Shown in pieces: positions 1 through 8,637 of a stretch of 39,137 nt of DNA. A model generated the notes under the pieces. The model did not search any database, had not been told where the DNA came from, and saw only the letters and a program-made list of their open reading frames with translations. The DNA is taken from positions 1 through 39,137 of the forward strand of contig NZ_BAZF01000028.1 in the NCBI RefSeq assembly GCF_000813145.1. Reading direction: 5' to 3'. Within the stretch, counting starts at the first letter, position 1. Each line of letters starts with the position of its first letter. A program made the translations under genes and the position numbers. Source of the DNA: Geobacter sp. OR-1. Lineage in GTDB: Bacteria > Desulfobacterota > Desulfuromonadia > Geobacterales > DSM-12255.

Positions 1-834
1 TCTGCCAGCCGTTCCGCTTCGATTATCGTTACTCTCCCTGTAACTCCAGTTCCTGATACCACCGCCCCTGAACTAACGGCATTCTCGATGCCGGCCACAT
101 CATCAGCACTCAACGTTTCGATTAACAGCTTTACTGCTACTGACGCAAAAGGAGTAACCGGTTACATGGTGAGCGAAAGTTCAGCTACACCTGCCGTAAC
201 GGCAAGCGGCTGGGCTTCAACGGCACCATCCTCATACACTTTTGCATCAGAAGGGAGTAAGACCCTTTATGCCTGGGCCAAGGATGCCGCCGGGAATATT
301 TCTTCCAGTCGCTCGTCTTCGGTTTTGATCACTATCCCTGTTGCAACTCCGGCTCCTGCTCCGGATACTTCTGCACCGGTAGTAGCAATTAATCAAGTTG
401 CATCACCAACCACTTCTACGTCCCAAGTTATCAGCGGCACAGCTACGGATAACGTAGGAGTATCCAGTGTTACAGTCCAGATTGGTGTGAACACCCCATA
501 TGCTGCAACGATTAACGGTAACAGTTGGAGTATAAATCTCTCAGGACTTTTGGTCGGTACCAATGTTATTACTGTGCGCGCAAATGACGCTTCAGGAAAC
601 AGCTCTACTGCAAAAACCTCGATCACTGTAGAAAATCCTCCGGCAACTCTATCTATTGCAGATGCGACCTTGGCCATGCAGGTTTCAGTAGGCAAGATCA
701 AACTTTCAAATGACCAAAAAAGCCGCCTGGATGTCGCTCCGGTGATCAACGGCAAATCCAGCCCCAATGGTAAGGTCGACACCGGTGATGCAATTGTAAT
801 TCTTTCTAAGGTAGTTGGAAAGATTGTCTTGTGA
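1..834 (+). CDS. Ig-like repeat surface protein with dockerin-like C-terminus (3' part only)
   Basis: The frame is open from base 1, so this is the C-terminal 277 residues of a larger secreted protein whose start lies outside the window. Visible first is an Ig/fibronectin-like module ending in a YAWAKDAAGNIS motif, then a TP/AP-rich linker, then a second Ig-like module (DNVGVSSVTV ... VRANDASGNSS). The last 60 or so residues (about base 640 on) look like a dockerin-type module: two helical halves, IADATLAMQVSVG and VDTGDAIVILSKVVG, the second preceded by a SPNGKVD calcium-loop-like segment. The first half lacks a clear D-x-N-x-D loop. Such modules bind cohesins, and the next gene ends in a cohesin-like domain. 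A hairpin terminator follows the stop. Full architecture and signal peptide cannot be seen. The dockerin assignment is from pattern recognition and is moderately sure. Confidence 0.75.
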   Translation, partial: SASRSASIIVTLPVTPVPDTTAPELTAFSMPATSSALNVSINSFTATDAKGVTGYMVSESSATPAVTASGWASTAPSSYTFASEGSKTLYAWAKDAAGNISSSRSSSVLITIPVATPAPAPDTSAPVVAINQVASPTTSTSQVISGTATDNVGVSSVTVQIGVNTPYAATINGNSWSINLSGLLVGTNVITVRANDASGNSSTAKTSITVENPPATLSIADATLAMQVSVGKIKLSNDQKSRLDVAPVINGKSSPNGKVDTGDAIVILSKVVGKIVL

Positions 835-874
835 TCAAGTAAAACTACGATACAATCATAAAACAATTTAAGGG

Positions 875-912
875 AAAGGCGGCGTCGGAAAGCGTCGCCT
901 TTCGTTATTTTC
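875..912 (+). terminator. Intrinsic terminator after the dockerin-like gene
   Basis: A 10-bp stem (AAAGGCGGCG at 875-884 with CGTCGCCTTT at 893-902, one G-U pair) encloses an 8-nt loop and is followed by a T-rich stretch up to 912. It sits 41 bases after the stop of the upstream gene and ends just before the next ribosome binding site, so the lipoprotein gene probably has its own start of transcription or depends on read-through. Confidence 0.75.
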
Positions 913-929
913 GTACAATGGAGGGCCAG

Positions 930-2477
930 ATGAGAACAAGAATATTATTGACGATCGTGTTGTCGGCTGTTGCCTTCTGTTCTGGGTGTGGTGGTGGGGG
1001 AGGCGGTGGCGGCGGGGGGGGGGGCACTGTTGGTGGAGACACGACGCCTCCGACAGTTATAATTGATTCCCCTCGCGCGGGGGATGTTTGCAGTGGAACG
1101 GTAGCGGTAAATGTCAGGGCAATAGATTCTACTGGAGTGTCAAGGGTAGAATTTTATGTGAACAATGCTCTCAGTGCCACTAAAACGAGTTCACCATATA
1201 ATTTTACGTGGAATACTGCCGCCTTGACTAATGGCGCTTCCTATACCCTTTCGGCCAAAGCGTATGATGCGGCCGGAAATCAATCTCCGACATCTTTCTT
1301 GACAGTCAAGGTGGATAATTCTGTGCCGGATACAACTCCACCCACTGTTTCGATAAATCCACTTGGTGCAGTGGTAAACGGGAATGTTAATGTAAGTGCG
1401 ACGGCCGGTGATAATGTGGGGGTTGCTAAAGTAGATTTTTATGTAGATGGCGTTTTGAAAGGTACCGATACAACATCTCCTTATGAGTTTAGTTGGGATA
1501 CAACTGTTAATTCTGAGGGAGCGCATCAACTAACTGCAAAGGCTTATGACGCAGTCAACAACTCTCAGACGTCGGCAATCATCAATGTTATGGTGGATAG
1601 AACACCTCCTTCGGTTTCAATTACGTCTCCTGCCAATAACAGCACTATTAACAACGGTAATATTTCGGTTACCGCTGACGCTTCGGACAGTTCCGGTGTC
1701 AGCAAGGTCGAATTTTATGTGGATGGTGTGTTGACTGCAACTGATGCTACCGCTCCTTATTCGTTCAGTTGGCCCCCCGTCGCGGGGCAACACAGCCTGA
1801 CAGTTAAAGCGTATGATGTGGTCAACAACAGCCAGCTTTCGTCTCCTGTCTCAGTGAGGGTGGACACTTCCCTTCCCTCCGTGTCGATCACATCACCGGC
1901 CAATAATAGTACCGCCAATGGTACCATTACTGTATCTGCGAATGCGTCCGACAATAATGGCATCAACAAGGTCGAATTTTATGTTGATGACCAGTTAGTC
2001 TCAACAGATAGCTCGGCCCCGTATTCATTCAATTGGAATGCGAGTTCTGCCAGGGGAATACATACCCTGAAAGCCAAGGCCTTTGACACTGCCAACAACT
2101 CCACTACCTCATCTGCATTAACGGTGATGTCAAGTGATACGATAACGGTAAAAGCAAAATCTGTAGCCGCCTCACAGGCAAGTATTTACGGAATAGACAT
2201 GATTGTAAGATTACCGAATGGGGTAAGCAATAATTCGGCAGTAACATCAGGGGTAGCTTCCGGAATTTCAATAGCTCCAGATGCATCTGGTCAGGACTTG
2301 TCAGTATCTATACTTTCTCAAAATTTAATCCCTTTCGGAATAGGTGAGTTCATGACGCTGGTAAATGCAATCGCTCCCGGAACCGCTGTGAGCCCGTCCG
2401 ATTTTTCGATCACCAGTTTTAATCCTTTTGACGGTCTCGGTAGCGTAATAGGCGGGGTATCTGCGATTATTTATTGA
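930..2477 (+). CDS. Putative lipoprotein: four tandem Ig-like repeats plus cohesin-like domain
   Basis: The start at 930 is chosen over the in-frame ATG at 918 because GGAGG lies at 920-924, ideal for 930; this gives 515 residues. The N-terminus is a hydrophobic signal peptide ending in SGC, a lipobox-like site (cysteine at -3 is atypical), followed by a run of glycines. Four Ig-like repeats of about 90 residues follow (about residues 37-402), each with a VSITSPAN-like opening, a core VEFYVDG motif and a closing KAYDxxNNS motif. Residues about 405-515 resemble a cohesin-type domain: ASQASIYGIDMIVRLPNGV near the start, FGIGEFMTLV later and SPSDFSITSF near the end. Probable role is an outer-surface scaffold or adhesin that could bind the dockerin-like module encoded just upstream. 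The exosortase gene begins 24 bases downstream. The protein has no PEP-CTERM-type tail. Confidence 0.75.
   Translation: MRTRILLTIVLSAVAFCSGCGGGGGGGGGGGGTVGGDTTPPTVIIDSPRAGDVCSGTVAVNVRAIDSTGVSRVEFYVNNALSATKTSSPYNFTWNTAALTNGASYTLSAKAYDAAGNQSPTSFLTVKVDNSVPDTTPPTVSINPLGAVVNGNVNVSATAGDNVGVAKVDFYVDGVLKGTDTTSPYEFSWDTTVNSEGAHQLTAKAYDAVNNSQTSAIINVMVDRTPPSVSITSPANNSTINNGNISVTADASDSSGVSKVEFYVDGVLTATDATAPYSFSWPPVAGQHSLTVKAYDVVNNSQLSSPVSVRVDTSLPSVSITSPANNSTANGTITVSANASDNNGINKVEFYVDDQLVSTDSSAPYSFNWNASSARGIHTLKAKAFDTANNSTTSSALTVMSSDTITVKAKSVAASQASIYGIDMIVRLPNGVSNNSAVTSGVASGISIAPDASGQDLSVSILSQNLIPFGIGEFMTLVNAIAPGTAVSPSDFSITSFNPFDGLGSVIGGVSAIIY
1014..1024 (+). repeat. Homopolymeric G11 tract in the lipoprotein coding start
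   Basis: Eleven consecutive G lie in the polyglycine segment about 28 codons after the start, just after the signal peptide. Tracts of this length are prone to slipped-strand mispairing, and gain or loss of one G would shift the frame before any of the Ig or cohesin domains. Confidence 0.9.
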
Positions 2478-2501
2478 ATAATTAACTGTATAGGCGGGAG
2501 T

Positions 2502-3347
2502 ATGACATTATCTGAATATATCGGGAACTATAAATTCCAACTGGCAACTTTAATCATCCTCCTGCTGGGGCTTTATGCCAACATTATTCCGGATATGGTC
2601 AAAGACTGGTACCATGACGATAACTATTCTCATGGTTTTCTTGTGCCGATAATTGCCGGATATTTCCTTTACTGTCGACGCGAAGAGCTTAAGACTGCAG
2701 ACGTTCAGCCATGGAATCTGGGGTTGATTATAGTAATTGCCGGTATATTGCAGTTGCTGGTCGCCTGGTTGGGTGTCGAATATTTTACTATGCGCTCTTC
2801 ATTGATAGTTGTCATTGCCGGGCTAGTCCTCTATTTCTTTGGCCGAAACATTTTCAGTATCGCGTTGTTGCCGATATGTTACCTGATTTTCATGGTTCCT
2901 CTGCCATACCTGATCTATGACGCCATGGCTTTTCCCTTGAAACTGTTTGTTACTAAGGTTTCAGTCGAATTCCTCCAACTTGTCGGCGTAATAGTCATGA
3001 GGGAAGGCAATATAATAATGTTCCCGGCAACTACGCTTGAGGTGGCCGATGCCTGCAGCGGTATTCGGTCGCTGATGTCGCTGCTGGCTCTTTCCGTTGC
3101 ATATGCTTTTTTTATTGATATTTCCACAGCCAAAAGGTGGGTACTGATTTTTTCGGCCGTTCCCATTGCCATTCTGACTAACGCTGTGAGGGTTATTGTT
3201 ACAGGAATCTTGGCCCAGTGGTGGGGAGCAAAGGCAGCCGAAGGATTTTTTCATGAATTTGCCGGTCTGGCAGTGTTTGCTTTGGCAATGGTACTCCTTG
3301 TCTCCCTTGGGGCTTTATTGGGACGGGGGAGGAAGGGGAACGCATGA
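2502..3347 (+). CDS. Exosortase (transpeptidase-like membrane protease)
   Basis: A 281-residue polytopic membrane protein of the exosortase/EpsH family, which cleaves C-terminal sorting tails (PEP-CTERM and relatives) of exported proteins. The three family catalytic residues are visible: Cys185 in ADACSGIR, Arg230 in TNAVRV and His251 in FFHEFAGL. The conserved early segment HDDNYSHGFLVP is also present. About eight hydrophobic segments cover most of the length. The start ATG at 2502 is preceded by GGGAG. It overlaps the EpsI gene by 4 bases (ATGA), so the two are translationally coupled, as is usual for exosortase loci. The subtype (XrtA, XrtD or other) cannot be fixed by eye. No protein in the window shows an obvious cognate sorting tail. 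Confidence 0.88.
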   Translation: MTLSEYIGNYKFQLATLIILLLGLYANIIPDMVKDWYHDDNYSHGFLVPIIAGYFLYCRREELKTADVQPWNLGLIIVIAGILQLLVAWLGVEYFTMRSSLIVVIAGLVLYFFGRNIFSIALLPICYLIFMVPLPYLIYDAMAFPLKLFVTKVSVEFLQLVGVIVMREGNIIMFPATTLEVADACSGIRSLMSLLALSVAYAFFIDISTAKRWVLIFSAVPIAILTNAVRVIVTGILAQWWGAKAAEGFFHEFAGLAVFALAMVLLVSLGALLGRGRKGNA

Positions 3348-3988
3348 AGGAATTTGCTGGGTTTAGAATCCGATTTGCGATCGTTGTTACTTTGCTGTTG
3401 GTTGCCGCCGCATATATCTATTTTCATAACGATATTACCGTACCAACCAGTCGACCGTTAACTAATTTTCCTGTTCAATTGGGATCTTGGGCAATGTCGG
3501 GTGAATCATTCATGTCTGATGCTGTTCTTGGTAAGCTTAAACCCACGGACTATCTCTCCCGCTCCTATGACAATGGTAAAGAAGGACGAGTAACTCTTTA
3601 TATCGGCTACCATGGCGGCGGTAAAGACGGCGGAGAGATTCATTCCCCCAAAAATTGCCTCCCAGGAAGCGGTTGGAATGAAGTCAAGAGCAGCAAAAGG
3701 GCAATAGATGTAGCTGGGGAGAGGGTAAATTCGGTTTGGACCGTATACCAGAAAGGGGATCGCAAGGAGCTGTTCGTTTATTGGTTCCAGGTCATGGGTA
3801 AATCAGTAGATAATGAATATTCCTTAAAGATCTCTGAAATTATCAATTCCGCTGTGTATCGGCGTCGAGATGCCGCATTCATAAGGATTTCAGTTCCATT
3901 TGAAGCGGATGAGAGCACTGCAATCCGAAAAGGCGAGTTGTTTGCAAAAGATGTTTACCCATTGTTGAAAAATTATCTTCCATCATAG
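3344..3988 (+). CDS. epsI: EpsI family exosortase-associated protein
   Basis: 214 residues: an N-terminal membrane anchor (about residues 11-28), then an extracytoplasmic domain with the EpsI-family hallmarks YIGYHGGG and HSPKNCLPGSGW (His100, Cys105). In other genomes this domain is either fused to the exosortase C-terminus or encoded next to it, and is thought to assist exosortase function in exopolysaccharide and protein sorting loci; the biochemical role is unsettled. The start overlaps the exosortase stop by 4 bases and lies after a GGAGGAAGGGG sequence. A promoter-like sequence downstream separates it from the next small gene. Confidence 0.85.
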   Translation: MKEFAGFRIRFAIVVTLLLVAAAYIYFHNDITVPTSRPLTNFPVQLGSWAMSGESFMSDAVLGKLKPTDYLSRSYDNGKEGRVTLYIGYHGGGKDGGEIHSPKNCLPGSGWNEVKSSKRAIDVAGERVNSVWTVYQKGDRKELFVYWFQVMGKSVDNEYSLKISEIINSAVYRRRDAAFIRISVPFEADESTAIRKGELFAKDVYPLLKNYLPS

Positions 3989-4018
3989 ATTAAATATTCC
4001 GATAATGGGATTGGGCAA

Positions 4019-4048
4019 TTGTTTTAAAATTACAGCGGATGCTATAAT
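4019..4048 (+). promoter_or_regulatory. Putative sigma-70 promoter for the small gene at 4076
   Basis: A perfect TATAAT lies at 4043-4048, with TTGTTT at 4019-4024 and an 18-base spacer. The region is AT-rich and ends 27 bases before the start codon of the 69-residue protein. The -35 match is only partial. Confidence 0.6.
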
Positions 4049-4075
4049 TAGTTAGTCTTTAACAAGGAGGCTGAT

Positions 4076-4285
4076 ATGCTGATTATGGTGAAATATCTGG
4101 ACGGCACTTACGATATGGTAGTATCACACCGTTTGGAAGGGCTGATAAAAGCTGGTCGAGTACTCGAATTCCGCCGCGGTAACGGTTGGGCGCGGGTTGG
4201 GAGGGATTCGCTACGCAATGGCACGAAGGATTTCCAAGGTGATGAAAGAAGAAAAATAGAAACTGCAGGGCCCCTGATGATGTAA
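4076..4285 (+). CDS. Small conserved protein of unknown function (69 aa)
   Basis: The ORF has a strong ribosome binding site (AAGGAGG, 5 bases before the ATG) and its own promoter-like sequence, so it is probably real despite its size. The first 45 residues form a compact motif-rich unit (MVKYLDGTYDMVVSHRLEGL, then IKAGRVLEFRRGNGWARVG) that resembles a small family I associate with Geobacter species (from memory possibly the GSU3473 family). The tail contains GDERRKIE, reminiscent of the GxERR motif in many small Geobacter regulators. No catalytic residues or membrane segments are visible. It converges on the regulator gene at 4302 with only 16 bases between stop codons. Confidence 0.7.
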   Translation: MLIMVKYLDGTYDMVVSHRLEGLIKAGRVLEFRRGNGWARVGRDSLRNGTKDFQGDERRKIETAGPLMM

Positions 4286-4301
4286 TTTGAGTGTAGGCCG
4301 G

Positions 4302-5756
4302 TCATGTTTCGTCTGATCCCGAGCGGTAAGCTGCGATTGCGGTGGAGCTGCTAACAATTCTATCAAAAAGAGTCCGGTAGTTTTCTTCGCTGGTACGTAA
4401 CGCCTTTTCCGCTTGTTTTTTCTCAGTAATGTCCTCACCTGAAAAGAGTATGCCGGTAATCAAGTCATCCTTATTCCCAAGTAGTGATGCATGTACGGCA
4501 AGTTCCCTTTGTTTACCGCTGCGGGTTACGATTGAGCTTTCGAAATACTCTTTGAATCCGGTGCCGTGTTCCATAAGATTTCTATACGATTGCTCTAATT
4601 CACTCTGAAAGTTTTCGGGGATAAAATCAGAAAACCAGTTTCTACCCAAGAGGTTTTGCTGACTGTCCCCAAGAATTAAACAACCCTTTTTGTTTATTAG
4701 AGAAATATTGCCATTGATGTCAAGAGCTACCATCAGTACTCCGGAGACATCAAGATAAAGCTGCGCCTGGTCGCGCTCCATTTGTAACTCCTTTTCAAAC
4801 TGTCGCCGCTCGCTTGCCGTTCTGATTGCATTGATGCCGTACGCTAGGTTTTCAGTGAGTTTTATGAGGAGCTTAATTTCTTCGCTGTCAAAGGCATCGG
4901 GTTCTTTCGCATAAATATTCAAAATGCCTTGCTGCTCAGGGGAAATTTTGAAAGGAATTGAAACCAGAGATGCAAATCCGCGCGAAGCAGCTTCAACCAT
5001 CCTGTGGGAGTAGATTTTGTTGTTGAAAATATTTCTTATTATTGCCGGCTTGCCGGATGATATTGCTTTGCCTGCAGGACTCCTTGACGGGTCGGCTTCG
5101 CTCCATGCGAGACGCATAACCTCCAATGCTCCGGCTTCGAATCCGGACAGGGCAGTCGGTACGAGCCTCGCATTGGGAGAGCCTGTAACCATGCCTGCCC
5201 AGGCTAGTTTATATCCGGCATTATCTACCATTTCATCGCAGATATTTTGCAGTAACTCTTTCTCCGAACCTGCTGTTGCCAGAAGATGACTGCTCTTATT
5301 CAGGAGCATAAGCGCACGGTTGGATTTCCTTAACTCATTTCCCTGCAATTGAAGTTCATTCATCCGTTCCTTAAGGCTGTCTTGAAGTTCCAGATACCGT
5401 TTCCCAACCTGAACCCGCGCTCGTAGTTCTTCGGCTTCAAAAGGTTTGGTAATATAATCGTCCGCTCCGGCTTCCAAGCCTGCGACCACGTCTTCCTTTT
5501 GGCCGCGGCAGGTGAGCAGCATCACGTAAGGGGGGAAAGTTGCGGGGAGAGACCGTATGCTTCGACAAATATCGATTCCATCCATTCCGGGCATCATCCA
5601 GTCTAAAATGGCAAAATGCGGGGAGTCATGCTGCTGAAGCATTTGCCATGCTTCCCTACCGTCTGAAGCCGTAACGACGGCATACCCCCAGGCAGAAAGC
5701 ATGGCGCTCAGGATTCGTCTGACTGAGGAGTTGTCGTCTGCAACAAGTATCTTCAA
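4302..5756 (-). CDS. Response regulator with REC, GAF and PAS domains, no output domain
   Basis: 484 residues from a TTG start at 5754-5756 with GGAG upstream. Residues 1-120 are a REC domain (VADDN acidic pair, phosphoacceptor in AILDWMMPGMDG, switch lysine in ITKPFEAEE). A coiled segment leads to a GAF domain (about 155-320), then a PAS domain (about 330-450, ending ILFSGEDITEKK). The text LRTSEENYRTLFDR, which normally opens a further PAS domain, appears at the very end, but the protein stops about 20 residues later. There is no histidine kinase, GGDEF, EAL or DNA-binding domain. It may therefore be a C-terminally truncated hybrid sensor or a stand-alone signal-integration protein. It diverges from mutL. 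Confidence 0.85.
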   Translation of the reverse strand: MKILVADDNSSVRRILSAMLSAWGYAVVTASDGREAWQMLQQHDSPHFAILDWMMPGMDGIDICRSIRSLPATFPPYVMLLTCRGQKEDVVAGLEAGADDYITKPFEAEELRARVQVGKRYLELQDSLKERMNELQLQGNELRKSNRALMLLNKSSHLLATAGSEKELLQNICDEMVDNAGYKLAWAGMVTGSPNARLVPTALSGFEAGALEVMRLAWSEADPSRSPAGKAISSGKPAIIRNIFNNKIYSHRMVEAASRGFASLVSIPFKISPEQQGILNIYAKEPDAFDSEEIKLLIKLTENLAYGINAIRTASERRQFEKELQMERDQAQLYLDVSGVLMVALDINGNISLINKKGCLILGDSQQNLLGRNWFSDFIPENFQSELEQSYRNLMEHGTGFKEYFESSIVTRSGKQRELAVHASLLGNKDDLITGILFSGEDITEKKQAEKALRTSEENYRTLFDRIVSSSTAIAAYRSGSDET

Positions 5757-5869
5757 ACGGTGTCTCCGTACAAATTTTATTAGCCGTGATATTTACCACA
5801 GTTCAGACTCCCTTTACAAGCAGATGGACGATGAGTTATTGTTAGTTTCATTAATTGTTGAGGTTTATC

Positions 5870-7687
5870 ATGTCCAGTCGCATCAGGATTCTACCGGAAA
5901 ATCTTGCAAACAGGATTGCCGCAGGCGAGGTTGTGGAGCGCCCTGCTGCTGTAGTTAAGGAACTGGTGGAAAACTCTATCGATGCTGGAGCCACAGACAT
6001 TTTGGTCGAAATAGAATGTGGTGGGCGAAAGCTAATCAGGGTCGTGGATAACGGGTGCGGAATGTCTCGTGAGGATGCTCTTCTTTCGCTTGAACGCCAC
6101 GCTACCAGTAAACTGGTTTCGGATGCCGATCTGGATGGGATTGCGACCCTTGGGTTCAGAGGAGAAGCTCTCCCCTCGATTGCATCGGTATCAAGGCTGA
6201 CCCTTGCATCACGTGAGAACAGCAATCTGGAAGGGACGGAAATATATTCCGAAGGTGGGCGAATAGTCTCCGTTAAAGCTCACGGGATGGCAACCGGCAC
6301 CTCGATAGAGGTACGAGGACTCTTCTTCAATACTCCGGCGCGGCTGAAATTCATGAGGAGTTCGGTAACCGAAGCTGGTCATGTTGGAGAGTTGCTTGTC
6401 AGGCTCGCAATATCACGTCCTGATATCAGGTTTACCTACATCAGCGATGGGAAGAGTCAGTTTCGAATGCTTCAAGGCGATCTTCAGTCCAGGGTCTCCA
6501 CTTTTCTAGGCAATGCATCTTTGCATGATACTTGGCCGGTAGTGTTTTCCGGAGAGAATATTTCAATTAATGGCTTGGTTTGTGGTCCTTCGCTTGCCCG
6601 ATCTAATTCTGCCGGTGTTTATACGTACATAAACGGCCGTTTCATAAAAGATAAAGTTGTACATCATGCCATATTTGAAGCATATCGAGGCGTTATAGAC
6701 AAAGGGCGATTCCCGGTTCTGGTCTTGTTTGTTGAAATGCCCTTTTCTGAAGTCGACGTGAATGTTCATCCGACTAAGCATGAGGTTCGATTTCGCGAAC
6801 AGGGAAAAGTCCACGATTGTATCCTCTCCGCAATTGGGAACGTCTTGAGTCAGTCGCCTTGGACAAAAAGGAGTGATCAGCAGTCAGGAAATAAACTTTA
6901 CACCGAGCCACGCCCTGAAGCCAGGCGTTTGTCCGAAGTACAGGATGCTTTGGCCAGATATGACTTGTCCGGGACTGCCAAGTTGACCGGATTTAATCCC
7001 GGTTCCAGGGCGATTCCCACAAGCACCGGTGGGTTATTTTACAAGAATTCGCCTCCAGAAGATGATTCGGACATCGACAATAAAGGTTATTATTCATCTC
7101 TTGCAGTGATTGGACAGTATAAGTCGATGTATATCGTCTGCCAGGACGGAGTTGACCTTGTTCTCATAGACCAGCATGCCGCACACGAACGGATCGCTTA
7201 TCAGCGTTTGAGGAGTGAACATGCTGGCGGATCTATAGAAAGCCAGATGTTGCTTTTTCCGGAGACAGTTGAGTTGACCTATTCCGAAGCAGCAGCAGTC
7301 CGCGAACATGAAGCCAGGATCGCAAACCTTGGTTTCGAGATTGAGAATTTCGGCGGTACAACCCATGTTATCAAGGCAGTGCCCAGACTGATTGCCTCTG
7401 CCGGTTATTTGTCCGCATTCCGGGAGATTTTGTCGGAACTGGAGCAGCTTTCGCGAAGTGTCAAGGCCGATCAGCTGCTTGACAATATTCTGGCCAGAAT
7501 AGCTTGTCATAGTGTTATTAGGGGAAACCATGCGCTTTCGCTTCCAGAAATCAGGGCACTGCTGCAACAAATGGATACTACTGATTTCTCTGCGACCTGC
7601 CCCCACGGAAGGCCGGTTCTGGTGAAGATTGCCCTTCCAGAGATTGAAAAGATGTTCAGGCGATCAAAGAGTGGCGTTGGTGAATGA
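5870..7687 (+). CDS. mutL: DNA mismatch repair protein MutL
   Basis: 605 residues from ATG 5870, which has a TGAGG ribosome binding site; an in-frame TTG at 5855 is less likely. The N-terminal GHKL ATPase domain shows VKELVENSIDAGA, DNGCGMS, TLGFRGEALPSI and FFNTPARLKF. After a variable linker, the C-terminal dimerisation/endonuclease domain shows DQHAAHERIAYQ, ACHSVIRGNHAL and CPHGRPV. In the DQHA(X)2E(X)4E endonuclease motif the aspartate and first glutamate are present but the last glutamate is Gln. The zinc-site elements are kept, so nicking activity is likely but not certain. MutL links MutS mismatch recognition to strand incision. It is followed after 3 bases by miaA, as in many bacteria. 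Confidence 0.97.
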   Translation: MSSRIRILPENLANRIAAGEVVERPAAVVKELVENSIDAGATDILVEIECGGRKLIRVVDNGCGMSREDALLSLERHATSKLVSDADLDGIATLGFRGEALPSIASVSRLTLASRENSNLEGTEIYSEGGRIVSVKAHGMATGTSIEVRGLFFNTPARLKFMRSSVTEAGHVGELLVRLAISRPDIRFTYISDGKSQFRMLQGDLQSRVSTFLGNASLHDTWPVVFSGENISINGLVCGPSLARSNSAGVYTYINGRFIKDKVVHHAIFEAYRGVIDKGRFPVLVLFVEMPFSEVDVNVHPTKHEVRFREQGKVHDCILSAIGNVLSQSPWTKRSDQQSGNKLYTEPRPEARRLSEVQDALARYDLSGTAKLTGFNPGSRAIPTSTGGLFYKNSPPEDDSDIDNKGYYSSLAVIGQYKSMYIVCQDGVDLVLIDQHAAHERIAYQRLRSEHAGGSIESQMLLFPETVELTYSEAAAVREHEARIANLGFEIENFGGTTHVIKAVPRLIASAGYLSAFREILSELEQLSRSVKADQLLDNILARIACHSVIRGNHALSLPEIRALLQQMDTTDFSATCPHGRPVLVKIALPEIEKMFRRSKSGVGE

Positions 7688-7690
7688 ACA

Positions 7691-8626
7691 ATGAACTCTA
7701 GCCGAAAAGATGGCATAAGGCTTGTGGTGGTTCAGGGGCCAACTGCTTCCGGCAAGACGGATCTTGCGATCAGACTTGCTGAAGCGATTGGCGGTGAAAT
7801 TGTGAATGCCGATTCCATGCAGGTATACCGCGGCATGGATATTGGCACTGCCAAGCCTTCGCCTGATCTGCAACAAAGAGTCCCCCACCATCTGGTGGAC
7901 ATTGTTACCCCTGATCAGAATTTCTCAGCCGGCGATTTTCGCAGGGCAGCGGTAAAGATCATTGAGGATATCCACTCACGTGGGTTGAAACCGATAATAG
8001 TCGGTGGTACAGGACTTTATATAAGAGCCCTGCTTAAAGGACTTGCAGAGGTGCCACCCGCAGATACCGAATACCGAGACCAGCTGCAAATAATTCTCGA
8101 ACAGGGTGGAGGTAAGGGGCTCCTTGCCGAGCTTGCTCAGGTGGACCCATTAACGGCAGCCGTTTTACATCCTAACGATCATGTCCGGATCGTCAGGGCC
8201 TTGGAAGTATTCAGGCAGACCGGCAGCCCGATATCAAAATTCCGTCAAGACCATGGCTTTAAGTCTGAAGAGTACAGGTACCTTAAAATCGGGATTAGAC
8301 TTGACAGGGAAGAGTTATATGACAGGATTAACCATCGTGTTGAAAAGATGATCTGCGACGGTTTAGAGAACGAGGTTAGGGGGCTGATCAACGCCGGGTA
8401 CGGCAGGGAGTTGAAATCCATGAACTCCATCGGTTATCGTGAAATGTGTGCATATATCGCCGGCGAAGCAAGCCCTGATGAGGCCGTTGATCTTATCAAA
8501 CGCAATACCAGGCGTTATGGCAAACGGCAGGAAACTTGGCTGAAGGGTGATGCGGAAATTTCGTGGGTTGAATATCCAAAATCTTTTGCTACTATAAAAA
8601 ACCATGTAAATGCATTTTTTGATTAA
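7691..8626 (+). CDS. miaA: tRNA dimethylallyltransferase MiaA
   Basis: 311 residues, the usual length. The enzyme adds a dimethylallyl group to N6 of A37 in tRNAs that read UNN codons. The P-loop GPTASGKT is at the N-terminus, followed by VNADSMQVYRGMDIGTAKP, IIVGGTGLYIRALL and the DHVRIVRALEVF segment; the C-terminal part has MNSIGYREM and RNTRRYGKRQETWL, all family signatures. It starts 3 bases after the mutL stop with a GGTGA sequence upstream. hfq follows after 11 bases, giving the conserved mutL-miaA-hfq order. Confidence 0.97.
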   Translation: MNSSRKDGIRLVVVQGPTASGKTDLAIRLAEAIGGEIVNADSMQVYRGMDIGTAKPSPDLQQRVPHHLVDIVTPDQNFSAGDFRRAAVKIIEDIHSRGLKPIIVGGTGLYIRALLKGLAEVPPADTEYRDQLQIILEQGGGKGLLAELAQVDPLTAAVLHPNDHVRIVRALEVFRQTGSPISKFRQDHGFKSEEYRYLKIGIRLDREELYDRINHRVEKMICDGLENEVRGLINAGYGRELKSMNSIGYREMCAYIAGEASPDEAVDLIKRNTRRYGKRQETWLKGDAEISWVEYPKSFATIKNHVNAFFD

Positions 8627-8637
8627 AGGAGACTTCT

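Noticed and set aside
930-2140. Repetitive DNA that could suggest a CRISPR-like array
   Set aside because: The repeats are diverged protein-level Ig modules of about 270 bases, in frame and without identical short repeats.
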